Shown: piece after piece, positions 45,542 through 57,695 of the stretch
Layout: each line of letters opens with the position of its first letter
Position numbering within the stretch: position 1 is the stretch's first letter
Source of the DNA: Rutidosis leptorrhynchoides
Lineage: Eukaryota > Streptophyta > Magnoliopsida > Asterales > Asteraceae
Assembly (NCBI RefSeq): GCF_046630445.1
Contig: NC_092333.1
Span: 713,387,001-713,451,000, forward strand
Length of the DNA: 64,000 nt
Reading direction: 5' to 3'
Notes under the pieces: generated by a model
What the model was told of the DNA's origin: nothing
Database searches by the model: none
The model's input: the letters and a program-made list of their open reading frames with translations, nothing else
Position numbers and translations under genes: made by a program

Positions 45542-48387
45542 CATTTTTACAATTATTATTATCATTAATATTATATTTATCATTATTATTAATTTTATTA
45601 ATATTATTAGATATTAATAGTATTGTTATTATATATTATTATTATTAATTAAAAAAAACAGTAGGGATCTATATTATACGCTTGACCTCTGTATCCTTTA
45701 TCTCTATTATTATTATTATTATTTTTGTTTCTTTCCTGCTCCAAACTCGTGAACCTGTGTTGACATTTTCTCCATTTTTTATCAACCGATCTCTATTATT
45801 ACAAAATGATTATGTATAATTGCAAATCAAATAAAAAGGAAATCCAATGGGATTAAAGAGCACAGCGATATTTTTTTTTTCTTCTTCTCTGCACGCTCCA
45901 ATTTTTTTTCTCTTAATTCAATTTCGAATAAAGTTTCAAAATCTAAAAATGCAGAAAGGTTAGAAATCTTTCTTTGAATCTATCTGCAAAATCTCAACTC
46001 TCAAATCTTTATATCGATCTTGAATTTTGAAGTCAAAGTTTAGTTTAAAAAAAGTCAACAATTGTTCTTGAGACAAATTCGCGTTCGTGTATATGTTTCT
46101 GATCAAATTGACGATTCCAGTAGTTTTTATACATGTTTAGAAAACTATTTCGTGTTATAAACATTATCTATAATGTTATCTATTACGAAATCAATTTTTT
46201 TTGTTTTGTTCCAAGAACCGACGCTGCAGTAGGCCTTTAGTGTTTTTTTTTTTTATTTTAGAACCCAAATTATTTTTTTTCTGTAATGTTTTGAAGCTTT
46301 AAAAGGAACCCTGATTTTTTTTTTTTTTTTTTGGTTATTGATGTTTTGTTGAATCCGTGAGACTTGTGGAGAAGAAGAGGAATAGAAGAAAAACAGTTTA
46401 TATATAAAATTTAAATTCGATATTAGTACAGAGAATCAGAATTGGTGGGACGGTCGAGAGTGTTTGCGTGTGAGCATGTGGTCACGAGATCGAGTCCAGA
46501 GGACGGTAGTTTCTTTTTTTTTTTTGAAACTCTTTTCATGTGAGGTAGTTTTCTTTTCTAATTTTATTATTGTTATTATATATTAATTATTATTAGTATT
46601 ATTATTATTATTGTGATTGTTTTGATTGTTATTGTTATTGTTATTATTAGTATCATACTTGTTATCATATTTAAAAGTATTATAGACATTACTATTATTA
46701 TTATGATAGGTATTAATAATATTATTATTAGTAATAAACTTATCATTTTAGTATTTTATCATCATTAGGATTATGATTATCATTATTATTATTATGAAGG
46801 AAATAAAAATATATTATTATCATCAATATTAGAATTTGTACCGGTTTATAAATAATAGTATCATCAGTACATTTACAATTAATAATATCATATTTATCAG
46901 TATCATCATTAATATTTACTAGTATTATTATGATTATCATTTATCATTTTATAAATATTAGAACCCTTATTATTAACATAAGTATGGTATTAGTATTAAA
47001 ATTATTTTAGAGTTATTATTATTAGTATCATTAACAGTTATCATTTTCATTTTTTTTGCTATTAGTATTATCATTATTAATAAAATTATTATTATTATTA
47101 GTAAATCATTATTATCTAAATTATTATTTTAACAAATAAATCTTTTGTACACTATATATATACTTATGGTATATACTAGGATTGTATTAATAATTCACAT
47201 AACAAACTAATAAAATTTCATAAATACAATACTAACCACAAATATATGTATATAAATATATTAATGTCACTATTTATATAAACGTAAATCATTATAGATA
47301 TATATACATAAAATCGATATATATATATATATAATATAACTTAAAATATAATATAAGTATACGTTTTAAAATAAAGGTTAGAATAAATTCTACAAAACTA
47401 TAATATATAAATAATATATATTAATAAATGAAATTTTGTAACTTACATTATACGTATTAATATATACACAATTGATATAGGTTCGTGAATCCGAGGCCAA
47501 CCCTGCATTATTCAATGACGTCATATGTATTTTTACTACAAAATACAGTATCGTGAGTTTCATTTGCCTTTTTACCCTTTATATTTTTGGGCTGAGAATA
47601 CATGCGCAACTTTTATAACTGTTTTACGAAATTGACACAAGTACGTGAAACTACATTCTATGGTTGGATTATCGAAGTCGAATATGCCCCTTTTTATTAA
47701 GTCTGGTAATCTAAGAATTAGGGAACAGACACCCTAATTGACGCGAATCCTAAAGATAGATCTATCGGGCCCAACAAGCCCCATCCAAAGTACCGGATGT
47801 TTTAGTACTTCGAAATTTATATCTTGTCCGAAGGAGGATCCCGGAATGATGGGGATATTCTTATATATGAATATTGTTAATGTCGGTTACCAGGTGTTCA
47901 ATCCATATGAATGATATTTTTGTCTCTATGCATGGGACGTATGTTTATGAGAAATGAAAATCTGAAATCTTGTGGTCTATTAAAATGATGGAAACGATTG
48001 TTTAAGTTAAACTAATGAACTCACCAACCTTTTGGTTGACACTTTAAAGCATGTTTATTCTCAGGTACGAAAGAAATCTTCCGCTGTGTATTTGCTCATT
48101 TTATAGATATTACTTGGAGTCATTCATGGCATATTTCAAAAGACGTTGCATTCGAGTCGTCGAGTTCATCAAGATTATTATCAAGTCAATTATAGTTGGA
48201 TATATTATGAAATGGTATGCATGCCTGTCAACTTTCGATGTAATGAAAGTTTATCTTTTCAAAAATGAATGCAATGTTTGTAAAATGTATCATATAGAGG
48301 TCAAGTATCTCGCGATGTAATCAACTGTTGTGAATCGTTTATAATCGATATGGACTTCGTCCGGATGGATTAGGACGGGTCTTCACA
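44579..48387 (+). repeat. 3' LTR of the LARD
   Basis: 3809 bp, same order of landmarks as the 5' LTR; TTA microsatellite shorter (about 45498-45541). Ends CTTCACA followed by ATTTC and the resumed Athila pol frame. Confidence 0.93.
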
Positions 48388-50435
48388 ATTTCATGGTTAA
48401 AGAAGGTATCATTCTTGGTCATAAAATTTCAAAGGAAGGAATTGAAGTGGATAGAGCTAAAGTAGATGTAATTGCTAAACTTCCACATCCTACCAATGTT
48501 AGAGGAGTTAGGAGTTTTCTAGGGCATGCCGGTTTTTACCGAGGTTTCATAAAAGATTTTTCTAAAATTGCCACTCCTATGAATAAACACCTAGAAAAAG
48601 ATGCTCCATTCATATTTTTAGATGAATGCATCAAATCTTTTAATATTCTTAAAGAAAAACTCACTAATGCGTCAATCATGATAACTCCAAATTGGAATCT
48701 ACCGTTTGAACTAATGTGTAATGCAAGTGATTTTGCAATGGGAGCCGTTTTAGGACAAAGGATTGAAAAACGATTTCAACCTATTTATTACGCTAGTAAG
48801 ATGTTACATGGAGCACAAACGAATTACACAACTACTGAAAAATAACTCCTTGCTATTGTCTTTGCTTTTGACAAATTTCGTTCATATCTCGTTCTAGCTA
48901 AAACGGTGGTCTATACCGACTATTCTGCTCTTAGATACTTATTTTTGAAACAAGATGCCAAGCCATGATTAATCTGTTGGATCTTACTCTTACAAGAGTT
49001 CGATATTGAAATCCGAGATAAAAAGGGAGCAGAAAATCTCGCCGCTGATCATCTTTCTCGTCTTGAAAATCCTGAATTAGAAGTTCTAAATGAATCGGCC
49101 ATACAAGATAACTTTCCTGAGGAATATCTATTGAAGATAGATTATAGTGAAATTCCATGGTTTGCAGACTATGCAAACTACTTAGTATGTGGATTCCTTG
49201 AAAAAGAATTATCGTACTAAAAACGAAAGAAATTCTTTAGTGGTATAAAACACTATTTCTAGGAAGATCCACATTTGTTTAAAAGTTGTCCCGATGGAAT
49301 AATACGCCAATGTGTATTCGGGGATGAAGCTAGTAAAATCTTAAACCATTGTCACACAGGACCAACATGAGGGCATTATGGGCCTCAACTTACCGCAAGA
49401 AAAGTTTACGATGCTGGATTCTATTGGCCTACAATTTTCAAAGACGCACACCTTCTTTGTAAATCATGCGATGCTTGTCAAAGGGCCGGAAAAATAAGTC
49501 AACGTGATGAAATGCCGCAAAATGTCATTCAAGTATGTGAAGTATTTGACGTTTGGGGTATTGACTTTATGGGTCCATTTCCAAAATCTCATAATAATCT
49601 CTACATTCTCGTTGCCATTGATTATGTATCTAAATGGGCTGATCCAACTAACGATGCACGAGTTGTAGTCAACTTTTTAAAACGTCTTTTTGCTAGGTTC
49701 GGAACACCGAAAGCTTTAATAAGTGATCGGGGTACTCATTTTTGTAATAATCAACTTGAGAAAGTTCTCAAAAGATATGGAGTAACTCATAAAATCTCAA
49801 CCGCTTATCATCCACAGACAAGTGGACAAGTTGAAAATACCAACCGAGCTTTAAAACGTATTCTAGAGAAAACCATAGGATCAAATCCGAAGGAATGGTC
49901 CATGAAATTAGAGGATTCACTCTGGGATTTTAGAACAGCCTACAAAACTCCAATTGGAACCACACCTTTCAGACTCGTTTACGGAAAAGCATGTCATCTT
50001 CCAGTAAAAATTGAACATAAAGCATTTTGGGCTTTGAAGACATGTAATCTTGATTTACATGAAGCTGGACGTCTACAGTTAAGTCAATTAAACGAATTAG
50101 AAGAATTAAGACATGAAGCATATGAAAATTCGTTAATCTATAAAGAAAGAATGAAGAAATGGCATGATAAAAAATCAGAAGTTCAAAAGAATTTAAAGAA
50201 GGAGACAGAGTTCTTCTTTTCAATTCACAATTCAAGCTATTTTCTGGAAAATTGAAATCAAGATGGTCTGGACCATTCATAGTTAAAAGAGTTTTCCCGT
50301 ACGGAACAGTAGAATTAATAAATTCAAATGAGATTGAATTTAAGGTTAATGGTCACAGAGTTAAACATTACATAGATAGTCCAATGGAAGTTGAAGATGA
50401 AGTTAATCACAATTTCAACACCACAGCTAACTAAG
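48388..50435 (+). pseudogene. Athila RT end, RNase H and integrase, broken
   Basis: Frame resumes after the LARD: LGHKISKEGIEVDRAKV and RSFLGHAGFYRGFIKDFSK (RT connection). RNase H follows with CNASDFAMGAVLGQ, where Asn replaces the first catalytic Asp, then [12 protein letters not shown]. Integrase: zinc-binding remnant ([15 protein letters not shown]), core [24 protein letters not shown] and [13 protein letters not shown] with the D,D,E triad intact, and C-terminus KSRWSGPFIVKRVFPYG. In-frame stops: TAA 48843, TGA 48966, TAA 49218, TAG 49260, TGA 49368. A one-base frameshift near 50190 precedes the C-terminal part (to TAA 50432-50434). Some TGA codons fit CpG decay of Arg codons. Confidence 0.88.
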
Positions 50436-50604
50436 TGTGGGAAGGTTCAAATCTTTTTAAGGTAATATATATTTCTGTTAGAGTTAGATATTCTGTTTTC
50501 GTGTAGTTTCCAAGAATGGAATCCGAATGGTCTTTCCCTAGCAGACCCTAAAGAACTAGTCTTCTCCCTCCATTCTGAATTTTTATTTTTTTTAGGTTTA
50601 CGAG

Positions 50605-51021
50605 ATGAAGAATTCCTTTGATCTGAACCATGGTCTAATGCTACATGCTATGATTACTAAACGTAATAATGACACCCTTCCGAGTGAACTGGTATCCTTC
50701 ATAAGAGGCAAAATGGACGGAGTAAGAAAAGAACTCAGGAAAGATCATCATAAGATACATTTTGGTAAAGGAAAATCAAAATCCGCAATGAAAAGAAGAG
50801 CACGACACCTTGAAAGATGTTATAAATGCGGAAAATGGTCACACGAAGGTAAATGTTCAAATAATCAAACATATTCAAATACCGAATTTGTTACTCTATG
50901 CAGAGAAGGACCGTTTATATGTTTAGAAGAAAAGATATTGAAGAATCGAGGTTACGTTTACGTAGCTATGGAGAACCAAATCACACGACTCTCCTATGAG
51001 TCGGCTAAAGCAGGTCTCTGA
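50605..51021 (+). CDS. Small Athila ORF with zinc-knuckle-like motif, unknown function
   Basis: Intact ORF of 138 aa between integrase and the 3' ORF, starting MKNSFDLNHG just after a pyrimidine-AG tract (TTTTTTTTAG, 50587-50595). The middle is very basic (GKSKSAMKRRARHLERC) and runs into CYKCGKWSHEGKC, a C-x2-C-x4-H-x3-C pattern one residue shorter than a standard retroviral knuckle. It ends ITRLSYESAKAGL. Being intact among many broken frames is notable. A nucleic-acid-binding accessory protein is possible; nothing in the sequence proves a role. A CAG/GTAAGT donor lies 16 bases after its stop. Confidence 0.55.
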   Translation: MKNSFDLNHGLMLHAMITKRNNDTLPSELVSFIRGKMDGVRKELRKDHHKIHFGKGKSKSAMKRRARHLERCYKCGKWSHEGKCSNNQTYSNTEFVTLCREGPFICLEEKILKNRGYVYVAMENQITRLSYESAKAGL

Positions 51022-52099
51022 GAATTCTATCTCACAGGTAAGTATGTACAGTTTTTTTTATTGCTTTTAACCTTTTGATAATAAACGCGGAATCGTTCGC
51101 AATAAAGTATTAAATTGGTATTCAATAAAATTAGGTATGCGTAACCGAAATTATTGATATCATACAAAAATTTATTACATCAGTGCGAAATTTACCGTTT
51201 ATTCATAAGGTATAAATATCTTTAATCAATCAACCCAAAATATTTCAAAAATTCGTCGGGAGTAAAACTAGGTAATATAGTCGAAATTACTTTACCCAAA
51301 AGAGGGGCGTATATTTTTGATAATATTTGATTGATTAAAGTGGGATAAAAGGCCAAAAAGATTTTTAATTTTATTTTTAACTTGTTTTTAAAATTAATAT
51401 ATAAATATTAAATTAATATTATAAATTTTTATAAATTCATATATTTAAGTTTGTAAATATTTTAAAAATTAATATTTTTAATATAAGTTTGTAAAATTAA
51501 TATATAAAAATAGTAATGATATTAATTTTTAATTTTATGCATTTTAAATTTAAGATTGGTGTGAATTTAAAAACAAAAATTTACTTTATTTCATTAAGTT
51601 AAAAATTTGATATTTAAAATTCGTCGTAAGTTGAAGACTAGGTCGTTGAATCGAAATTGCTTTACCCGAGAGCGGGACGAGAAATTTTATTATCATTTTT
51701 TTTAATCTTATTGAATTAAAGTATGTCAAAAACATTAAAAAACCCAAAAATCTTTGTTTTTATAACAACGCTTTAAAATGACGAATTTTTAAAATTTTGT
51801 CGAGGGACGGACTAGGTCAACGTACCGAAACAACCTCGTCCTAAATAAAAAGGAAAACAAAACTTTAAATTACTCAATTAATTGTTTTATTAATAAACCT
51901 TTAAAAAAAACCGCACTCGCGGTACTTTGTGGGTTCCAAATCCGCACTCGCGGAGGTCTGAAATTCCAGACCAGATAAACTGGTCGACAGACCAGTTTCC
52001 ACACACCTAACTCAATTTTTTTTGCGAGAAAATACCCAAAAACACTCCCAAATTCAAAATTTTTCACCGTTAATCATCAAATTTGTTGTTAAAATCACG
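51022..52099 (+). other. Athila inter-ORF spacer
   Basis: Non-coding. Holds a consensus splice donor (CAG/GTAAGT at 51038), three diverged copies of a ~60-bp unit (51248-51309, 51615-51681, 51790-51845; AAATTCGTCG..ACTAGGT..TCGAAATT..TTTACCC) and a pair of hairpin boxes CCGCACTCGCGG (51911-51922, 51941-51955). A TTTTTTTTGCGAG leader-like stretch precedes the first exon of the 3' ORF. Confidence 0.6.
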
Positions 52100-55000
52100 A
52101 TGAGGAGATTCTTCCCACGAAGTTACTCAAGGAAATCGGTAATTTCTACACCTAAACACTCTTTAATTCGAATTTTTAGTGTTCTTGAACAAAAATAAAC
52201 CTAATTTGATTTTGATGATTTCTAGTGTAATTGTTCTTAAATTGTTTATGTATTATGCTTGTATAGCCTAGATTGATGCTATTCAACATTATTAGAAGCC
52301 TTAAACTTCAAATTTTGAATAATCTAGGGTTTGTGTTCTTGAGCAAAATTGGGGCTTTTTGATATAAACAGGTTATGGCCGAATTTTGTTGTTAGTTTAT
52401 GCTAAATTAAGTAGTGTAACATATTTAGGTTGCTAAATGATCAAAACTTTGATCCTAAACATGATTTTTGAATATTAAAGTGGACTTTTTGAGCCAAAAA
52501 TGCATGAACTTGATTTAATTGATATGAATGCCATGTTGAACTTGTTTAATTGCTATAATGATTATTTTTGACATGTTTTAGAAGATGAATGCTGAGGAAC
52601 CATGTATACATTTTCATATATGTATATTTGTAAAAGTGTAGAATTGTTAATATTTTGAAAATGCATATAAAGTTTAATATGGATTAAACATGTCATTATA
52701 ATTGTTTTGATTTATGATTTTGCTAACACTAATGCATATTTGGATGCACAAAAATTGTGTTTGATATGTTTTGCAGACTGAAATGGGTGATTCATCCCAG
52801 GCTCACAATGCTCCTCCCGAAGATGCAGAACAACAGGATATTAATGACCTTTATCGACAAAATGTACCGCATCCAATCGTTTCATTTTCAATTATCGATG
52901 TACCAAATTTACACCCAAACTTGAGGTTTGACAGACTTTGGATAGACTATCCAAAATATCAGAGGAACTTGCACATCCTTCAGTCTAATGTTGTTGAGGT
53001 GCCTAAGATAATAGAATGGGACCAGTTAGAAGCAGTTGGATTAGCCAAACCAATCAGAGAATTACTTACACAAAGGTATGGTAATTCTACTTTTAATGAT
53101 TGGGTACGTTTATTCAACATATATAGGCCTGTATATAGAGAATGGTGTGTGGAGTTGTTATGTAGTATTGAAATAAATGATCGAGTATCTACTTTAACCG
53201 ATCGAAGTTTTCTTAGATTTTTATTAGGAGGTGAGATGCGCCATATGTCCCTACTGGATATGGCTCAGGCTTTACGTATATATACGCCTAAGGAACTAGC
53301 ATCTTATGATTGTCAAAGTTTGATAGTTAATGGTAGGAGGGTTGATGAAAATTTTCCTATGAACGAAATATGGAGTAGAATGACTAGCCATAACCGATTC
53401 AAAGGGGGATCTTACTCTTATCTTGATATTGATAGAGCCGAGTTAAGAGTGATCCACAGGTTTTTAGCCAACTCGATTACACAGCGTGGTAGAAACAAAG
53501 AGAAGGTAAATGAACAAGATTTATTCTACCACATGTGTATTCGAGACCCACAGAGCGCTGTAAGTATACCTTATTGTGTGGGTTATTATCTATCTACTAT
53601 GATTAGGGGTATGCGGCCTAATAGCATAATAGGAGGTGGTATCTTTGTTACATTAATTGCTGAACATCTCGGTGTGGATAGAAGTCGGGGGGATTATTAA
53701 TGGCAGAACCAGAACCCCGTGATAGGATAGATTTACACGTGTATCATGGTGCTAAGGTTTTAAAGAAACAAAACAATGCTGCAGCACCATATGATGGCAG
53801 GCATCTACAGGTCGAGAGAGATCAACAGCAAGGTAATGCGGGAGGGGGTAATCAGATGACAGAAATGCAACTTTTTATGGCTCATCATGAGTATGAAATG
53901 GCTAGACAACGAACATTTCAAGATTGGCAGTATCATCAAGACCAAATCATAAGTCATCGTGCACACATAAATGCAAACTACATTGCTACTCCAATGCCCG
54001 TATTTGTGATGACCCGTCCTAATCCTCCTGGACGAAGTCATCAACATTTGGTCCATTGCGATGATCGACTCCAAATAATGTCCTTAAATTGAGCAAATGC
54101 ACAGCGGAAGACTTAATTCGTACCTGAGAATAAACATGCTTTAAAGTGTCAACCAAAAGGTTGGTGAGTTCATATGTTTATCATAATAATCATTTCAATA
54201 TATTAATAGACCACAAGATTTCCGTTTATAAATATACGTACACTCGCAAGTGTATAAAAGTATTCTATAAGTTGTAGGCACCCGGTAACAAGCCTTAACG
54301 TTCATGTTTTACCCTCTAAAGTACACCAGATCAGGTGTGTTTAAAATAACCTCGAATTACTAAAGCATCCATAGTCAGGATGGGGTTTGTCAGGCCCAAT
54401 AGATCTATCTTTAGGATTCGCGCCTACCGTACATAGACAAGTAGTTTAATGTTACCAAGCTAAGGGTATATTTCTGGTTTAAACCCACGTAGAATTAGTT
54501 TTAGTACTTGTGCCTATTTCGTAAAACATTTATAAAATAACGCATGTATTCTCAGCCCAAAAATATATATTGCAAAAGCAATTAAAAAGGGAGCAAATGA
54601 AACTCACCATACTGTATTTTGTAGTAAAAATACATATTACAAAACTGAACAATGCAGGATTGGCCTCGGATTCACGAACCTATATCATTTATAGGTATAT
54701 TAACACATATAATTGTAATCGAATAAATTTATATATATTTAGTTATGTATTAAGATTAATATTTATATATAATTTTATTATTACTTATAATATATTATAA
54801 TGCTTACTTGATATATAATTTAGTTAACGTTATATCATTATAAATAATATTATATCATAATATTAAGTAATATTAGTATACTTATAAATATGTTTTTATA
54901 TAAATTTCTTTTGTATGCAAAATAATATTTCTAATAATACTAAAATAATTTGTAGTAGTAGTAGTAATAATAATAACAATAATAATATGTAATAATAAGG

Positions 55001-57695
55001 GTGATGAAAATTATACCATCCTAATCGTTATTGTAATCTCTAACATCATCTATCCCATGATCATTATTGATAGTATACCCATTTAACAATATAACCACTA
55101 AACACTACACGTCATTATGTTACGTATGATCACCATCAATATTGCACCTCGTCATCATCATTATCATCTTAATATCCAAGTATCATCAACATTATCAATC
55201 ATCCACATCATACTATAGCATCATCATCGAACTCGTTTATCAACTATATGCTATATTTTCTCGCAATTCGAATCAACCCAGAAAATGATGGGTTTGCACG
55301 TAGTGGCCCAAGATCACTTCGGCCCAACTGAAAAACTTATATTCTCTCGGCCCAATATGAAATCATATCTTAACTTGGCCCAACTATAATTGGGACACGA
55401 CCCAAAAGTAAAATCCGGGACACAACATATTTTACTAGAAAATTTATAACAATCGATTTCTTTTTTTTACTAAAACAAGTGGGGTTATTTTTGTATTGTG
55501 ATTGTCTGCCACAAATAAAAAGTAGAACATGCAGTAACATTAGTTTATTGATAAAGCATGCAATCATAGAAATCGAGTGCGTTTGATTTTGGGGGTATTC
55601 CTAGCCGTCATTTTACAATCACTATGGTGGAGTGTTATTTTCTTCAATGTATCATCCAATCACATACATAATCTTGCTTCGTATTACCATGTATCATTAT
55701 TATCATCCTTAATGAAATCGTTTAAATCGTTAAACAGAAAAATCAATAGCAGTAGCAGTGTTTATGATTGATGTTAGTGGTGGCGACCATTCGCAGTAGT
55801 AAATTGAAAACAGAAAGGTGATGTGGATTAAGATGGTTTGAACAAGTTGACAGAAACAATCCATCGATCGTTGGGTGTTGTAGGGTTTGAACCGTCACAA
55901 CAATAAGAGGAATTCGCAAGTGGGTGTTGTTCGATGGTGATTTGAGTGGTGATATTGGGGTAGTGGTACGGTGTGCATGGTGGTGGTAAACGATGGGTCA
56001 GGGTGGCTTACAGCTGTGATGATGGAGAAGAAAAAAAAACCAAGGTGGTTCTCGGTGGTGGTGATCAAAGTTCACGAGGGTTGAAGTGGGTGGTTGAAGT
56101 GATGGGTTTGTTCGAACGAATATCGCCATGGTGATGAAAGTGGTTATTTCACAACAACATTATAGAGAGAGGAGAGAAGAGGATGGTACTCGGTTGTTCT
56201 TGAACGAAAACATTTACATCAGCTTCCATGGTGTCCTACCGTCTTCGTATAGTTGCAACAATGGTGATGGTGTTCTTCGAATGGGTATTGCAATTCGACT
56301 TAGTAATAGAAGAAGGTTACTTGGTGAATGAATGACTTGTTTCGAGTAGCAACAATTATGGGTGGTTGTTTATGGTGATAGTAGTGAGTGTGGATGGTTT
56401 GGCTGATGGTCGTTCTCGCTTGTAGTCACCAAAGGTTGTGATTTGATAGTGGGTTGTGGTGTTTGATGGTGATGGTTTTGTTGGAGGCGGTGATCGGTAT
56501 GGTTATCGAAGAAGAAGAAGGAAGTTGATTTGTTTAAGTTTCTATATTTCCGATATGTAATGTATGTATATGTCTATATATTGATATAAACTTAGATAGA
56601 TATTAGGATAGATATGTATTAGTCACCAATCAATAATCAATTACAATCAATTAGATACAGTGTTCAATAATACTCCTTAACTTTACGGATGATTGAAAAT
56701 AAAAATAGTAATAAGCATGATATGTTTGTTCTCAAAGAAAAGGAATCACATAATAAGTTAAGTTGGGGTGGGGTTACGGCAAAACAAGGAAAGAAAATTT
56801 TAAAGTAAAAAAAAAGGTAAACTCAATTCATAATTCAAAGTATCACGGGTAATTAAACTATTAAACTATCGACACTTTTGGTTCGAGTATTATATCGTTT
56901 TCCGTTGCTAATCAGTGGTAGATAAAAGTGTTCAGAAAAATCCTAAATTTTTACAGTAATTATTTTTATTTATTTTAGTCATTATGGTACAAATTTTGGT
57001 CATTATCTATTAAATAAAAATTACATTAATTATTCACTCCCAATCCCAACTAAAATATAAAAAGTTTTAAAATTTAATAACTAGATCCTAAATACATTTT
57101 TAGCAAGCCTAAAGTTTATAGAACTCATTTTCGGATCACCGTTTATTTTAAAATCATATAAGTTCGAATTAAACTTCTCTAAATAATAATCGAAACATCC
57201 AACGAATATTACAATCATTTAATATTTATTTTTAATATACTTTATTTATATATAGTTATGCTTTAAATAATAACTATTATAGTATCTTATTTTTTTATTT
57301 TTTTTTACATAATTAATTTTAATTACAATAACATATAATGTTTCAAATTAATACATCCAATTATTATTTATATATATATATATATATACACATATCTATT
57401 TACAAATAGTTGTTCGTGAATCGTCGGGAATAGTTAAAGGTTAACTGGATATATGAACATATTTCCAAAGTTTTCGAGACTCAACAATATAGACTTTGTT
57501 GATCGTGTCAAAAGTATTAAATCGTATTGAGAGTTTGATTTAAAATTAGTCGAAATTTTCAGGGTCATGACAGTATTTCCTCCCTGGACTATACAGACCC
57601 GACCACCGTACCCTACATATGACCCAGCTCAAGCATTCTACAGCACATACGGCTATGAATGGGATCCCTACTGGCACCATCCTCATCAACCCTGA
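52100..57695 (+). pseudogene. Athila 3' ORF (ATHILA ORF-1 family), spliced 5' exon proposed, split by a solo LTR
   Basis: Main frame: ATG 52783 (MGDSSQAHN) to TAA 53698-53700, then a second frame from ATG 53700 that is cut at 54004 and resumes in frame at 57578, ending at TGA 57693-57695 (ends PYWHHPHQP). The body (LNHL-like RFLLGGEMRHMSLLDMAQAL, SYLDIDRAELRVIHRFL, GIFVTLIAEHLGV) fits the plant-specific ATHILA ORF-1 family; its function is unknown and an envelope role is only a proposal in the literature. A CAG acceptor ends at 52776. A 13-codon exon at 52100-52138 (MRRFFPRSYSRKS) with a TCG/GTAATT donor joins it in frame. The two frames probably were one, separated by slippage in a G6 run (53687-53692). 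Confidence 0.65.
54005..57572 (-). repeat. Solo LTR, same family type as the LARD, reverse orientation
   Basis: Begins TGTGATGACCCGTCCTAATC, the reverse complement of the LARD LTR end, and ends CAGGGTCATGACA, the reverse of the LTR start; interior landmarks (CACCAACCTTTTGG reversed at 54154-54167, TTGGCCTCGGATTCACG at 54660) also match in reverse. Perfect target duplication GTATT at 54000-54004 and 57573-57577. 3568 bp and clearly diverged from the LARD LTRs. Formed by LTR-LTR recombination of a full element. The ORFs inside are not genes. Confidence 0.9.

Larger units (their letters stand above)
36480..48387 (+). mobile_element. LARD-like retrotransposon: 3.8-kb LTRs, almost no coding capacity
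   Basis: 5' LTR 36480-40311, interior 40312-44578, 3' LTR 44579-48387. Ends TGTGATGACCC / GGGTCTTCACA form inverted repeats. A perfect 5-bp target duplication ATTTC lies at 36475-36479 and 48388-48392, and the Athila pol frame resumes exactly after it. Primer site TTGGTATCAGAGC (from 40313) and a pre-LTR tract GGGACGAAATTTCTTTAACGG (about 44550-44569). The interior holds no recognisable gag or pol domain. The LTRs differ mainly by a few substitutions and microsatellite lengths, so insertion is fairly recent. Large non-autonomous elements of this kind are termed LARDs. Confidence 0.92.

Noticed and set aside
52771-52782. TTG at 52771 as the start of the Athila 3' ORF
   Set aside because: It lies within the splice acceptor; the first ATG is 52783, or 52100 through the proposed 5' exon.
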